From Favolaschia claudopus (taxonomy: Eukaryota; Basidiomycota; Agaricomycetes; Agaricales; Mycenaceae), in contig JAWWNJ010000014.1 in assembly GCA_037176885.1 (NCBI GenBank), positions 1,922,001 to 1,986,000 on the forward strand: a stretch of 64,000 nt of DNA, given 5' to 3'. Positions 31,094 through 42,246 of this stretch are shown in pieces. Under the pieces are notes generated by a model. That model did no database searches. It had not been told where the DNA came from and saw only the letters and a list, made by a program, of their open reading frames with translations. Numbering within the stretch: position 1 is the first letter of the stretch; each line of letters starts with the position of its first letter. A program made the translations under genes and the position numbers.

Positions 31094-32671
31094 TCAGAAG
31101 ATTTCCTGTGGCCCGAAGAGCGCAAATTGATGCACCACTTTATGTGTTTGCAGAATGAGGCCTTCGCGTGGCAGGATTCCGAACGCGGCCGCTTCCGTAC
31201 CGATTTCTTTCCACCCGTCGATATGCCCGTAATGCCGCACACACCTTGGGTTCAACGGAACATTCCCATCCCTCCGGGGATTTATGACGAAGTCTGTAAA
31301 GTTATTCGCACGAAGATTGAAGCCGGCGTATACGAACCCTCTAACTCGTCGTACCGATCGCGTTGGTTTTGTGTTGTCAAGAAGGATGGCACCAGCCTTC
31401 GACTCGTTCACGCTCTCGAACCACTGAACGCCGTCACTATTCAGCATTCAGGAGTCACCCCGTTTACCGACCAACTTGCTGAACATTTTGCTGGGCGCGC
31501 GTGCGGCGCGATTCTTGACCTATATGTTGGTTATGATGAACGCCTCCTCGCCCCTTCCTCCCGTGACTACACCACTTTTCAAACGCCGTATGGCGCACTC
31601 CGACTCGTCACCCTTCCCATGGGATGGACCAATTCCGTCCCAATATTCCATGAAGACGTCACATTTATTCTCCAACCCGAAATCCCCGAGTTCACTATTC
31701 CCTATATCGACGACGTACCTTGTTGTGGTCCCGCAGACTGCTACATCCTTCCAGACGGCTCGTACGAAGTCCTCGTTGAAAATCCCGGCATCCGTCGCTA
31801 TATTTGGGAACACTTTCAAAATCTCAACCGAATTGTTCAACGCATGAAATATTGCGGCGGAACCTTTTCAGGCCTCAAGAGCAAACTCTGCGCCGAAAAG
31901 ATTACCGTTGTTGGCCACGTCTGCACACCTCAAGGTCGTATCCCTGACGAGAAACGCGTCGATAAAATTGTCAACTGGGGACCTTGCAGCACTCTCACCG
32001 AAGTCCGCGCTTTCCTGGGCACCGTTGGTGTTGTGCGCATCTATATCCGCAACTTCGCCCATCGCGCACATCCCCTCATTCTCCTCACTCGCAAAGACAT
32101 GCCATTCATGTTTGGCCCTGCTCAAATCGAAGCTCAGGAAGATTTAAAACAAGCACTCATTCACTCACCTGCCCTCCGTCCCATTGACTATAAATCCCCT
32201 TCCCCCGCTATCCTCGGTGTTGATACTTCTGGACTGGCTATTGGGTTCATGCTATGCCAATGCGATCCCGCCAACCTTTCCCGCCGATACTACGCTCGTT
32301 TCGGCTCGATAACCCTCAACGACCGCGAGTCTCGTTTCTCTCAAGCCAAACTCGAACTTTACGGTTTATTCCGCGCGCTTCGTTCATGGAAAATCTATCT
32401 GATAGGCATTCGCAACCTTGTCGTTGAAGTCGATGCTCGTTATATCAAGGGAATGCTTGCACACCCTGATCTCCAGCCAAGCGCCAGCATAAATCGTTGG
32501 ATTCTATCGATACTCACATTCCACTTTACTCTCGTACACGTCCCCGGAGTTCTCCACGGCCCCGACGGCCTCTCTCGTCGACCTCCCCAGCCTGGTGATG
32601 AACCGGAACCTGAAGACGACTTTGACGACTGGATCGATCAGGTTCCAGTCACGGTTTCATGCATCAAATAA
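31007..32671 (+). CDS. Ty3/gypsy RT-RNase H, long ORF (pol fragment)
   Basis: A 554-codon frame; the gypsy sequence proper begins around 31025 (the first codons overlap copia on the other strand). RT motifs are present: RSRWFCVVKKDGTSLRLV, AILDLYVGYDERLL, LPMGWTNSVPIFHEDV, YIDD near residue 233, and GHVCTPQGRIPDEKRVDKI followed by ALRPIDYKSPSPAILGVDTS of RNase H. It continues in another frame after 32660 (PYVRRPQSTVATLAAEIAPD..ARVDLVRV) until a MITE interrupts it at 32833. Gag and protease are absent. A relative of its downstream integrase, from a different copy, lies on the minus strand at 38120-39560. Confidence 0.88.
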   Translation: MPALNPNPPPFVPTGRYTAERRDALDALHSEDFLWPEERKLMHHFMCLQNEAFAWQDSERGRFRTDFFPPVDMPVMPHTPWVQRNIPIPPGIYDEVCKVIRTKIEAGVYEPSNSSYRSRWFCVVKKDGTSLRLVHALEPLNAVTIQHSGVTPFTDQLAEHFAGRACGAILDLYVGYDERLLAPSSRDYTTFQTPYGALRLVTLPMGWTNSVPIFHEDVTFILQPEIPEFTIPYIDDVPCCGPADCYILPDGSYEVLVENPGIRRYIWEHFQNLNRIVQRMKYCGGTFSGLKSKLCAEKITVVGHVCTPQGRIPDEKRVDKIVNWGPCSTLTEVRAFLGTVGVVRIYIRNFAHRAHPLILLTRKDMPFMFGPAQIEAQEDLKQALIHSPALRPIDYKSPSPAILGVDTSGLAIGFMLCQCDPANLSRRYYARFGSITLNDRESRFSQAKLELYGLFRALRSWKIYLIGIRNLVVEVDARYIKGMLAHPDLQPSASINRWILSILTFHFTLVHVPGVLHGPDGLSRRPPQPGDEPEPEDDFDDWIDQVPVTVSCIK

Positions 32672-32832
32672 ACGACTCACCTTATGTTCGCCGACCTCAA
32701 TCCACCGTCGCTACACTGGCCGCCGAAATTGCCCCCGATGGTCAGGACCCGCCGCCTTCCCTCTCCTACGACATCGTGCCCCAATCCGACGCTGCTCGAC
32801 TCGCTGATGCGCGCGTTGATTTAGTGCGTGTA

Positions 32833-33003
32833 CTGTACCGATATGTATGGTAGCAACATAACGCATAACGCAGCGCCATTTTTGCTTACAAATCGTCCCA
32901 TATATGGTAATTTTGCACTGCTTTTGCACAGCAAATTACCATAAAAGGCTAGCAACGGCGCGTAACGCACCTCAGAGCGTTGCCTCCATACAGATCGGTA
33001 CAG
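32833..33003. mobile_element. MITE family 2 (171 bp, TA target duplication)
   Basis: Inverted ends CTGTACCGATATGTATGG and, on the right, its reverse complement with one mismatch, flanked by TA at 32831-32832 and 33004-33005. Removing the element and one TA joins GTGCGTG-TA-TGGCATGG, restoring VRVWHGN of the gypsy protein, which proves the insertion. The end sequence resembles family 1. Confidence 0.93.
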
Positions 33004-33028
33004 TATGGCATGGAAACCGGGAGCGCGC

Positions 33029-33252
33029 GGCGCGTGTCTTCGGATTTCGAAAAAATGCAAGATATTTAAATTGTTCCTCCTTCATCCTTTACCATCAACG
33101 CAAGAACTAAGGGTTGAGTTCTATGACTGGATTCCCCGAATGCACTTACCATCCCCAATTTTGGAACCCTTGACCGGGCTTTCGGGTCGGTGGTATAGTC
33201 GTTCCTGTGTCGGTACCTCTGTGCTCGCGATATTTGAAACAACGAAATGCTA
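33029..33252 (+). repeat. Repeat B, copy 1 (~0.22 kb)
   Basis: Inverted partner of 39955-40180, sharing GCGCGTGTCTTCGGATTTCG at one end and GATATTTGAAACAACGAAATGC at the other (split here as GATATTTGAAAC and AACGAAATGC). It lies between two unrelated gypsy fragments, so it is probably a mobile element, perhaps non-autonomous or a solo end. No target duplication was seen. Confidence 0.75.
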
Positions 33253-35108
33253 ATAACGGTATGGCGGCTTCGCTGAAGGCGCGCACAAACCGGCGGTAGA
33301 AGTTTACAAATCCCAAGAACGCTTTACGTTCTGGGGTTCGGGCCACTCCATGATCCCGCGGATCTTGACTGGATCCATCCGCATGGAATTCTGGGAAATA
33401 ATCGCACCAAGATACTCTATCTCTGTTTTTTTTTCAAAATCGCATTTTTCTGGTTTTACAGCTGTTTGCAAAGCTAATGGCACTTTCGATGATTTTATAA
33501 ATAAAGAACAACTTGAACACCCGAACTTACAGTGGTGGCAAATAGAAATTGCCGTGGCTTTTTGGCCAAAATCTTGCTGTATACTTCACCGAATGACCTG
33601 AAATAAAATGTAGAGATAAATATATGATACCTCTGTACTGCTTAGAACACTCAGTTATATATTACGCCCTGACAATGCATCAATAACAGTTTCTTATTAT
33701 TGCCATATCTGGAAAGACTCAATGTATCCTCAGCAAAAAAGTGTCACAATAGGATGAAAGTACTTGAAAAACAGTCCTAGTTTCCACTTTTGTTGAATGG
33801 AATTGACCCTCATTTGAGCTCACAACAACCGCTCAGAGTTGGCTATTTTCACACAAAATAGCTGAAAATGCAGAGAAAATAGCTAAAATGACCTACTTCG
33901 AGCGGCTGTTGTGAGCTCAAATGACGAATCAATTCCAGTCAATCAAAGTGAGAACTAGCATTGTTTTTCAAGTACTTTTATTCTATTATGACACTTTTTT
34001 GCTGAGGGTACATTGTGTTTTTCCGGATATGGCAAAAAACGGAAACCATCCATTATTGATGCATTGTCAGTGCATGATATATTGCTGAGTGTTCTAAGAG
34101 GTACAGAAGTATCACATACCCATCTCTACATCTTATTTGAGGTCATTCGGTGAAGTATACATCGAGATTTTTACCAAAAAGCCCCGGCAATTTCTATTTG
34201 CCACCACTGTACTTTGCCTGTTTCACACTCAATTCTTGCTCAATTCACACGTTTGTAGGCTCGTTTTGGAGCGAATCAACAGGGCTTTCATCCCATATCA
34301 AAGTTGCCCTCTAATGCCAAAATTTCGCGATCCTTGATTTCAACTGATCGGCGTTGATGTGAGGACTGAAACTGACACAACTTGCTCATTTCTTGTCAGA
34401 ATCACTTCAACCTGAATGATTATGGAAGCCAGAACATAGACAATGAGTTTTGCAATTTCAAAATGCAAGGCAAGGACCAATCGCCTTCGTAAAAATGAAA
34501 TTACATACCATAGCATCATTCTCAGTGCCGAGCTGTTTGATTCATGTTTTCCAAAAGGTGAGATTGCAGACCAATTCTGCCCTCAAATCTAACCATATAA
34601 TTCCTTTATAGCACCAGAATATGTTCAAAACTGAGTGAGAACGGAGCGAACCACTTTCCAGTCAAGCTGTGTATACTCGGCATGATGCGATCAAGTTACG
34701 GCAAGTGCGGCCGGCCTATTGCCGAGGGTGTGGAGGCGCCGCCTAATCGCTTCAAAACAAGCAATCAACCGAGTGGATTGGACGAAAATTGAGGGAGATA
34801 TAAGCACTTCAAGACAGTATGTTTCAAATGCTTTCTTTACATCAAAAAACAAGAAGTGCCATTAACTTTGCAAACAGCTGTAAATATAATTTATGTTTTT
34901 GTAGAGTTTTCAGTACTCTTTTTCCTCCAGAGTATTGGTGACAATCAAGAGTAGACCACCACAGGACCCTCATTGATGAGATCTCTAAGGATGTCGTTCA
35001 TCATGGTCTGGAACGTGGCGGGTGAGTTAGTCAGCCCGAAGAACATCACGAGCGGCTCGAATAGCCCTCGGTTGGTGCGGAATGCCGCCTTCCACTCAGT
35101 TCCCGAAA
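33253..35108 (-). pseudogene. Second gypsy family RT fragment, split by a 1.4-kb element
   Basis: Minus-strand RT sequence runs [36 protein letters not shown] and [11 protein letters not shown] (35108-34883), then resumes after the insertion with KPEKCDF, EIEYLGAIISQNSMRMDPVK and FLGFVNFYRRFVRAFSEAA (33456-33253). The expected YLDD is gone: VVY runs straight into LIVTNTLEE, consistent with a 10-nt deletion. A second frameshift lies before FLGFVNF. Ends abut repeat B and repeat A. Confidence 0.85.
33459..34880. mobile_element. Fold-back TIR element, 1,422 bp, TA target duplication
   Basis: The outer ends CAGCTGTTTGCAAAGCTAA are inverted at both sides and flanked by TA (33457-33458, 34881-34882). 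Inside, arms from about 33527 to 33850 and 33890 to 34212 are long imperfect reverse complements, so most of the middle folds into one hairpin. It interrupts gypsy RT; deleting it with one TA restores KLYL-KPEKCDF in frame. No transposase is encoded. Confidence 0.9.
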
Positions 35109-35976
35109 AGTGGATGGCTGTGCAATGTGCCTACTCTCCCACGGGTACGCCATCAGCTGTGATCTCCCACGGGTACGCCATCAATACGTGATGTTAAACA
35201 GAGCCTTAGAGACAAGTGGCCTACTGTACAGCGGCGCAATCAGGGGAAAGTGCAATAAAGAAATACTCTCAGCCAAGGGCTCGCATCAATAGGAAATTAC
35301 TCCCGACTTTCGAAGAAACCACAAAGGCAGGAATATGGTTGCGGCCAAAACTTCATGACCAGTCCCAATTTTGCTCAAAATCCTTCGGGAATTGAGATTT
35401 AGCAGGAACTAGGGTATGGTTTATAGGTGAAATTTTTGTTTCAGAGGAATCGGAGGTACTCCTAACTTAGGGTTACAAAACACGAAATTTGAACAGCGAA
35501 AAACCAAAATTGTGTGTACTAAACTCGCGAATTTGAGGCAGGTAATCAAGTCTTTCTCTGCCATTCTGCCTCTGCAACCCCGGACTCCTTCTTCCGGTCC
35601 GAGTGATCCGCAATCAAAAGCGCGAAATTGCCGTGCAAAACACGGAAAACTGATTTTTCGAAGTTTTGCTCCCGTACGTTTGTAGATTACCTTCCTGCAA
35701 TGCTATTTACACAATCCCAGGATGTCTCAATGAAAACTGACGTGACAGTATCAATTACCAAATTGGGACTGCGACTTGTCACGAAGTTCGGTCCGCAACC
35801 ATACCATCAACTTCAGTTCACACCCATCAATTCCATTCCCCCCAAAAAAAAATCAGAACCATTAGCCTGGGCAGCAGTCAAAATTGCACAAATTCCTGAA
35901 TTCAGCTCTATGGTAGCAGATTTTACCGGGACTTCGGCACTAAGACAAGAAGTATGGCTTGAGTTGTCTATGTAAG
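35109..35976 (+). repeat. Repeat A, copy 1, carrying a nested MITE
   Basis: Starts GTGGATGGCTGTGCAATGTG and contains two tandem copies of TCTCCCACGGGTACGCCATC at 35135 and 35163. An inverted relative lies at 53918-54345. Copy 1 has a 466-bp MITE at 35336 that copy 2 lacks. Homology ends near GAGTTGTCTATGTAAGGC. Type of element unknown. Confidence 0.75.
35336..35801. mobile_element. MITE family 5 (466 bp) nested in repeat A
   Basis: Imperfect inverted ends TGGTTGCGGCCAAAACTTC and, from the right, TGGTTGCGGACCGAACTTC, flanked by TA at 35334-35335 and 35802-35803. The corresponding site in the other repeat A copy (near 54104) is uninterrupted. No coding sequence. Confidence 0.85.
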
Positions 35977-36678
35977 GCCCTAAGGTCTTGGGCCCAAGGG
36001 TATTCCGATCCGCGAAATCCTGATATCACCTCGAATTTTTTTTCAGCGACTTTGGCAGACCCCTCCCCTCATGGTTGCCGTAATTTTCCCAGCTTCACGT
36101 AAGCTTTTCCCACCGGCTAATTTGTTAGCTTTATCAAGTTTATGTATTTTCGGACTTGACATCAGCATTTGAAGCAAAGAACCTGTTGTTTTGCACATTT
36201 CCATTTACCTGCACTGTGCAAAATTGATATTTCTGAATGTCAGCAACCTGTCTTCTGGACCAAACAACAGCATATACACTGATAGCCGAGGCTGCCGAGA
36301 GTCGACAGTGGTCAAACCGATCTGACGGTGACAGTAGTGGCCAGAGTTGGACCTGAAGGCCTGAAGCACTGAAATGCCAGAATAAGACTGTAGAACAGCG
36401 TACATACATAGCATATATTTGCTGTATACACCACTGAGAACCGAGTTCAAAAATTTTGTATGAAAGTTTTTTTTCAGGCTGAGGGGACCCCCCCTCCCCT
36501 ACATCTATATAAGGAAATTTCTTATCTCGGAAGGCCCTTGGATAACATCATGATTTTTGGCGGTGAAAAGGAGCAGAAATGTGAGGCGTGACCTCAGCTT
36601 GTGACTACGAACTGAAGCCAGGTGCATACATCCGAGTCAGCCAAGATGGATTTCCTAGCAGTAGCTTGTTACACCTTA
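35977..36678. other. Non-coding stretch
   Basis: No gene is supported. Frames on the minus strand at 36140-36450 have no recognisable motif. Confidence 0.4.
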
Positions 36679-36680
36679 TA

Positions 36681-36879
36681 CTGTACTATTTCGACCAAGT
36701 GTTCAGAGCACAGCAAATTACCTTATATGGTAGGCCGGCGCATGCCGGCCCGAATTTTTTTGACGTTTTTCGTCCATTTTGGGCGAAAAAACTCGAGTGT
36801 CACCGTCACCACAACCAAAAGTGTTCAGTTCACAGGTGCCTGTCACCCGTCACCTGAACACTTGGTCGAAATACTACAG
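36681..36879. mobile_element. MITE family 3 (199 bp, TA target duplication)
   Basis: 27-bp inverted ends start CTGTACTATTTCGACCAAGT and differ at one position, with TA at 36679-36680 and 36880-36881. The interior contains a GCCGGCGCATGCCGGC palindrome. No coding sequence; the insertion target is non-coding. Confidence 0.9.
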
Positions 36880-37054
36880 TATGCGGCTACATCGAGTGAG
36901 TCCGACTACTGAACCCGTTACAGATAGTCCTGAGCTACAGTACCTTCTTCGACCCCTCTTTACATTCGGGAGGGGTAGATGATGTGTGAGTAGAATATTG
37001 AGTACATAATGGCACTCAACAACCTGGCTGGTGGACTTGGCAAAAATTTGACAG

Positions 37055-37220
37055 TCTTTCATGATGAAATTCATGACGTTTTGTCATGAATTCATATGCT
37101 CAACAACTATTGTAAAAATGGGTTTCTGAGCATCATGAAAGGCATCTTGAATTTCATGATGTGGTTCATGACAAAACATCAGGAATCTTGAAATTCCTCA
37201 TTATTGTTTTGAATTTCATG
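37055..37220. repeat. Cluster of TCATGA palindromes
   Basis: TCATGA occurs seven times within about 165 bp, mostly as TTTCATGA, TTCATGAC or GTCATGAA, in both orientations at irregular spacing. No gene overlaps it. Confidence 0.7.
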
Positions 37221-37225
37221 ACAAA

Positions 37226-38100
37226 TACTTCGCACAAGAGAGTGTACGTGAACGTGACACTTGGCGTGATGACAATCTATCGCCGGCCGCTTGCAATGTT
37301 CCGGGCCGATGACACGCTTGTCTACGTCCTGAGCACGACAGCTCTAAGGAGAAGACAAGAACAATATATCACGAGTGCTTCAAAATAGATCCAGCGCCGT
37401 GACTGGCAACTGGGACCGAGCGCGAGCAAACAAACTAAGGCGAGACGGCGAGATCGAGCGGAGACGAGGCGTAGGCGTAGGCGTTAGACGAGAGCGGAGG
37501 CGGAGACGGCGGCGAGACGAGACGAAACAAAAACTAAATGGTGACTTCCGAGGTGGGATCAAAAGCTTCGTATTCGTACTCCAAGTACAGAATAAATATG
37601 AGAGAACATGTGAAAACCAGTAGATAGATGAATAATTCGAGTCCATGTGGAATAAAGAGCCAAGGTGGGAGAGAAAGAGCTGCTTTGAGGAAATCCAGGA
37701 GGTCGACAGTGCGTTGATCTCCAGGAACAGGCAGTGCAGAAAGATGAGATAGAGTTGAGCCAATGAAAAGAAAGAGAAAGGGCCGAAGACCCGAGTGAGA
37801 CTCGTGCCAACGGGGCGGGACCGCGCGGTCGATGGTGGTGGTAGCGATGAAAGGTGCGGAGCGGCGTGCGGGTCGGTGATCCGTGATGAGTCGGAAGCTC
37901 TTGACATACAAACAGCATCTCCTGGCTTGTCATTCTACACGCGTAGCGCGCGAGCGTGCGCGTCATCTCCTCCCGACTGAAATCGTGACTGTCCCCAGTC
38001 ACTGGCCAAGGACGAAGATGCGAAGAATATGGGTATATGGCGGGAAATTGGGGTAGAAAATCGGGTGCAAGGTGAGTTGTCGAAAATTCCTCCCGACTGA
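37226..38100. other. Non-coding or unrecognised stretch
   Basis: A 147-codon minus-strand frame from 38002 has no recognisable domain. The plus strand at 37440-37530 is a purine-rich GGCGAGACGAG-like low-complexity run. TCCTCCCGACTGAAAT is repeated at 37967 and 38087. Confidence 0.4.
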
Positions 38101-38119
38101 AATATTTTCGGTGATGGAG

Positions 38120-39612
38120 CTATTCGTCGTCTATGACGGCGGCGGCGGTTTCGGGAAGCTCGGAAATATTAAACTCGACGTCCTCTGGGTCCTCAAGAGT
38201 CGTCTGTTCAAGTTCGCGAAGGCGTTCCGTGTCGATGTCAAGGAAATCTTCAAGCGGCGGCAAATCAATTTTGGTACGCGCAAAATACGGGATAACGCGT
38301 AAAGCTGCGATTGGGCGATGGAAAACAGAGCCGTCAAGTTCGCAGAGGATGTAGGCTCCTCCAAGGTTGCGGGAAATCACGATAAGTGGGCCTAAATATC
38401 GCTTGCGCATTTTCTTGCTGAATGATTTTTCAATCGCAGTGTTTCGCATCAAGACCAAATCACCGCGTTTGAAGTTGTAGTCACGGATAGTAGCAGCGTG
38501 TTCGATTTCAAAACGAATAGCAGCACGAAGGCGAGCCTCAAGTACGTTCGAATGCAGGTTCGCGAGCTGATCGCGGCGTTTCTGCAGTGCAATCGCACGT
38601 CGAGCGATGAGATCCGTGGTGGAGAGAACGGAATCAGGAGGGGGAAGGAGGTATGTGGCTTCAGATATGTCGAGGGGTAGCAGGGGATGCGTGCCGGTGA
38701 CTGCAAAATACGGTGAGCAACCCATTCGGCGACGAACGGTAACACGATCTGCCCAGAATACTGAATGTGTCGCAGTATGCCACTTAGATTGGTCCCCGTC
38801 AACAGCTTTGAAAATACTCTCGCGAACATCGAAGTGTGGGCGTTCGATAAGGCCGTTTGCGCGCGAGTTGTAACCAGAGATTCGAATATGACGGACGTGG
38901 TATTTGGATTCAAGGTGAGCAAGGGCTGTCAGGAATGGTGGTCCGTTATCTGTAACGATTTCGATTAAGGTCCCCCAGCGACAGATTAGATCCTGGAAAA
39001 TCCAGTCTCCAATTGCGCTAGCGACTTCTCGACGAAGCATACGGAATTCGGGATAATGGGTGAGTGAGCAGCGGCCGTGCACGATATATTTGAAGCCGCC
39101 GCTAGTAGGCATGTGCATTGTGTCCATATACTCTAGACTTTGGCGAGGATTGGAGCGGGCGTTGCGACGGTAGGTAGAATTAAAAGCTTCTGAGTAGAAC
39201 GAACTTCACAAATATGGCAGGTATTAATCCACCAAGTAATATCGTCAGCGAGGTGCGGCCACCAGAAGCGTTCGGTGAGTAAGGCTCGTGTAGCCCAGAA
39301 ACCTTTATGACCAACGTCGTCGTGTGCGGAGGTGAGGATGAAAAGTCGGCGATGAGTCGGAACGACGAGTTTGTGGCGAGACTGAGGGTCCTTTCGCCAG
39401 AGTTGGTCGCGCGCAAGGTAAAATTCCATGCAATATCGAACGAAAGATTTATATTCTTTGTCAGACATGTCGCGAGGCCGTTGGAGGTTTCCATGCCATA
39501 CACGCACTAAATTAACGCGCGCATACTCTTCTGGATTAAGACAGCCCTTATTAGAGGGGGTATAGTTGACTTTAGCAAAACTCTTCTGGATTAAGACATC
39601 CCTTATTAGAGG
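38120..39612 (-). pseudogene. Ty3/gypsy integrase with zinc-binding domain
   Basis: Read from about 39560: PEEYARVNLVRVWHGNLQR, then the zinc domain HDDVGHKGFWATRALL..CHICEVR, then the catalytic core in the ORF 39127-38120 with D in DTMHMPTSGGFKYIV, D in IVTDNGPPF and E in NGLIERPHFDVRE, then the C-terminal barrel (FKRGDLVLMRNTAIEK, KRYLGPLIVISRNLGGAY) ending AAAVIDDE. The only break between zinc domain and core is a frameshift at about 39130. Upstream, a 53-bp tandem duplication (SNKGCLNPEE encoded twice, 39527-39612) disrupts the frame. All three catalytic carboxylates are present. Same family as the plus-strand RT at 31007-32671. Confidence 0.88.
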
Positions 39613-39619
39613 AAATTAG

Positions 39620-39809
39620 CTGTTTTCAACTACTTAGGGTATAAGGGTTGTTACTACCATTTTTAGGGTTTGGAATATTGTTTTTAGAGGGGGGTACTGC
39701 GTACTGCGTACTGCTTCCCCAGGAAAGATAAGGTTACTACTATTTATTTTTTGACAATTGCTATTATAATTTGCTATTTTTAAACTACTTAAATTAAATT
39801 TAAGCCTTC
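39620..39809. other. AT-rich non-coding stretch with short repeats
   Basis: Contains three tandem copies of GTACTGC around 39699-39715 and several TTAGGG(T) words, but no array long enough to call telomeric. Confidence 0.5.
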
Positions 39810-39954
39810 CCGTGACGATTGTTTGGCTACATTCTTGATGCAACACAACCCAGTGCCAGTATGGAGTCGCGGAATCCAGCTTCACCCGGACTCAACGCGT
39901 TTTCCTCCAATACTACTTCATCTTCCTCCAGAGCTCTTTATTTCAGCAACGCTA
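39810..39954. repeat. 145-bp direct repeat X, copy 1
   Basis: Identical base for base to 42318-42462, from CCGTGACGATTGTTTGGC to TTTCAGCAACGCTA. It is followed directly by repeat B. Confidence 0.95.
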
Positions 39955-40180
39955 GCATTTCGTTGTTTCAAATATCGCGAGCACAGAGGTACCGACACAG
40001 GAACGAGTATACCACCGACCCGAAAGCCCGGTCAAGGGTTCCAAAATTGGGGATGGTAAGTGCATTCGGGGAATCCAGTCATAGAACTCAACCCTTAGTT
40101 CTTGCGTTGATGGTGAAGGATGAAGGAGGAACAATTCAAATATCTTGCATTTTTTCGAAATCCGAAGACACGCGCCGCCG
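39955..40180 (-). repeat. Repeat B, copy 2
   Basis: Inverted partner of 33029-33252. Starts GCATTTCGTTGTTTCAAATA, immediately after repeat X. The far end runs into GC-rich sequence (GCGCGCGGCGCGTGTC) partly duplicated next to it. Confidence 0.75.
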
Positions 40181-40204
40181 CAGAGCGCGACCCGAAGGGG
40201 AGCG

Positions 40205-42240
40205 CGCGGCGCGTGTCAAGGATTGAGAAAAAAGAGATCTAAACGTTCAACGCAAATCAATCACAATACACTTCAAGTTCTCACGTTTGTTCTCTTCAAA
40301 CGGCTGTCTAGCGATGCCGGTGGTGTTGTGAAAGAGAGCATGATATTCAAGGCGGCCGGCCGAGAACACGTAGCTGCACTTATCACCCAGCGAAGTCAAC
40401 ATGGATACGAGTCATAGTATCACATACTGAAGTATAGACGAGCTTTCGGGTATTCGGTCACAGGCCATCGAATGAATGGGGTATTCAAACAACTTGAACA
40501 CAATTGTTCAGCCTTCGACCTCCCACCGTCAAGGAAAAATTGAAGTATGCATCACTAGTGATCCTTCATTCTGTAGCAGGAGTAGGCCGAGAACATTGGA
40601 ATGTTATCCAAATGAAGCCTTAAAGCTGAGCAGAAGACGTTCACACACAGAGGTCATGAGTGGTGAAACAACTCTTATTTGTCCAAAAGTATGGAGTGAA
40701 CACAAGAGTAGGATTACATGGAATGTAATATATAAACGAGAGCCGTTCCTCTAGGTATATCTCCGATGAATGAGTGGGGCTCTCTATATTCTCGCAGCCA
40801 TAAACCGTACCGCTCGCAGGACGCAGCATGACAACATTGTCAACTGGAGGGCAGGCATGGGCTGGTAGAAGGGAGGGAGTCCTCATCAGAGCGAGAGGTC
40901 ACTGTTTACCACTGGTAATACTAGCCTTTCGAGGTAACGAGAGGGCAGTCAGGGCTAACAGGCATCCGGGATTGTCACCCCGAGACGAGCACGCACTGCG
41001 TGGAGTGTCGACTCAAGTGGGGGATTAGCCGCGGATGGGCTCGGACGTCTAGTCCGGGTCGGTAGCATTGCAAACCAAAGGCTTGAGCAATGCGGACCAG
41101 TTCGGCTATCACGTCCAACCCAGAGCGCGCAGGGGCGGCGGTGGGTGAGTGCACGGGTGCCAATCCGAACAGTCCTCGCTCTCACAGCAGGATGGTTGGC
41201 AGATCAATCGCGCACAAGGCACGTGCTGCAGCCAATTGCGTAGAGTGGAGCAAGGACTTGGTCGTCGACGAGCAGTGTGGGACATGTAAAATGTGGGCCA
41301 GCACTTGAAGCTCAAGTCTCAGACCAAGGGGTGCACGAGTAACGGCTATACAGCATACTGCGCGGGCGTCGAAAGACGTGACCAGACAGGGGGACATGCT
41401 GTAGGAAGCCTGGAGGTATGTGCCCCAACACCGATGACATATGTAAATGTTTCCGGTGATTGGTGCAGTTAACCAGAGGCGTACGCTGTGGACAGTCGAA
41501 TCAACCCATTGGGATGATAGACATAGCGTCCAACAGCACCGGTCACGACACTATCAACCCCAATCGCCAAACTCTCGATGAAGCGCGCGCCAGCGGCAAC
41601 CTCGATACAATAGCGAAGGGTAATCAGTGGTCTAGGACCGCGATTATGATGTCGTTTCCGGGGGGTGAAGTTGAGACGAGCTCATACTTCGTCGCCGATA
41701 CTCTCCGCAGTGCTTTTTGAGCTCGTACAGGCCAGAGGCGGAGTAGAGTGGGTCTCAAAGAGGAACAACAGCGGGCGGGCAGAACGTCCATTAAGGACAG
41801 GTGTCCGAAGACGGATGGGGGTACGGGGACAGATGGGAGGAATAGAATGGAAAGGGAGACCGAGTCAAAGACAACGGCGCACCTGTAAACCTCGAAGTCC
41901 CAAACACTCTCTCCAAGCTTGAAGGAGTTCTTTGATACAGTTTCATCACGGTACTCATAGCAAGCAGGCCAAGCGAGACGAGAAAAGCAGGATGAAGACC
42001 AAAGCGCAGAGCTGGAGGTAGACTCGAGTGCCGTACAAGGTGATTTTGTCCGAGGTGTTCGAATGTCGAGTTGGCGAGTTGGCGGGGAGCTGGCGGCCGG
42101 CGAGTTGGCGGAGTCGATAGGCGAACGGGCGGGAACTTCGAAAGTCGTTTGCTTGCTCTATAAACGTAGACAAAGCGGGAGGAGGAGGAGCGAGCGAGCG
42201 ACGACGACGACCACAAGTAGATATGCTAGCGAGAGAATTA
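40205..42240. other. About 2 kb without a recognised gene
   Basis: Frames here are short and lack known motifs. The minus-strand frame 42356-41955 (133 codons) overlaps the ribozyme motif and ends in a hydrophobic stretch (LQLCALVFILLFSSRLACLL); it could be a leader ORF but has no recognised family. GCGAGTTGGCGG-type short repeats occur at 42068-42110. Confidence 0.4.
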
Positions 42241-42246
42241 CGGGCG

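Noticed and set aside
31007..39560. One gypsy element split by an inversion between the repeat B copies (RT plus strand, integrase minus strand)
   Set aside because: Both pieces contain the same VRVWHGN segment, so they overlap in homology and must come from two copies of the family rather than two halves of one.
39640..39680. Telomere-like TTAGGG words
   Set aside because: Only isolated copies, no array.
40880..40905. A second hammerhead (CUGAUGAG on the minus strand near 40889)
   Set aside because: The downstream sequence has no GAA core at a suitable distance and no stem II or III can be formed.
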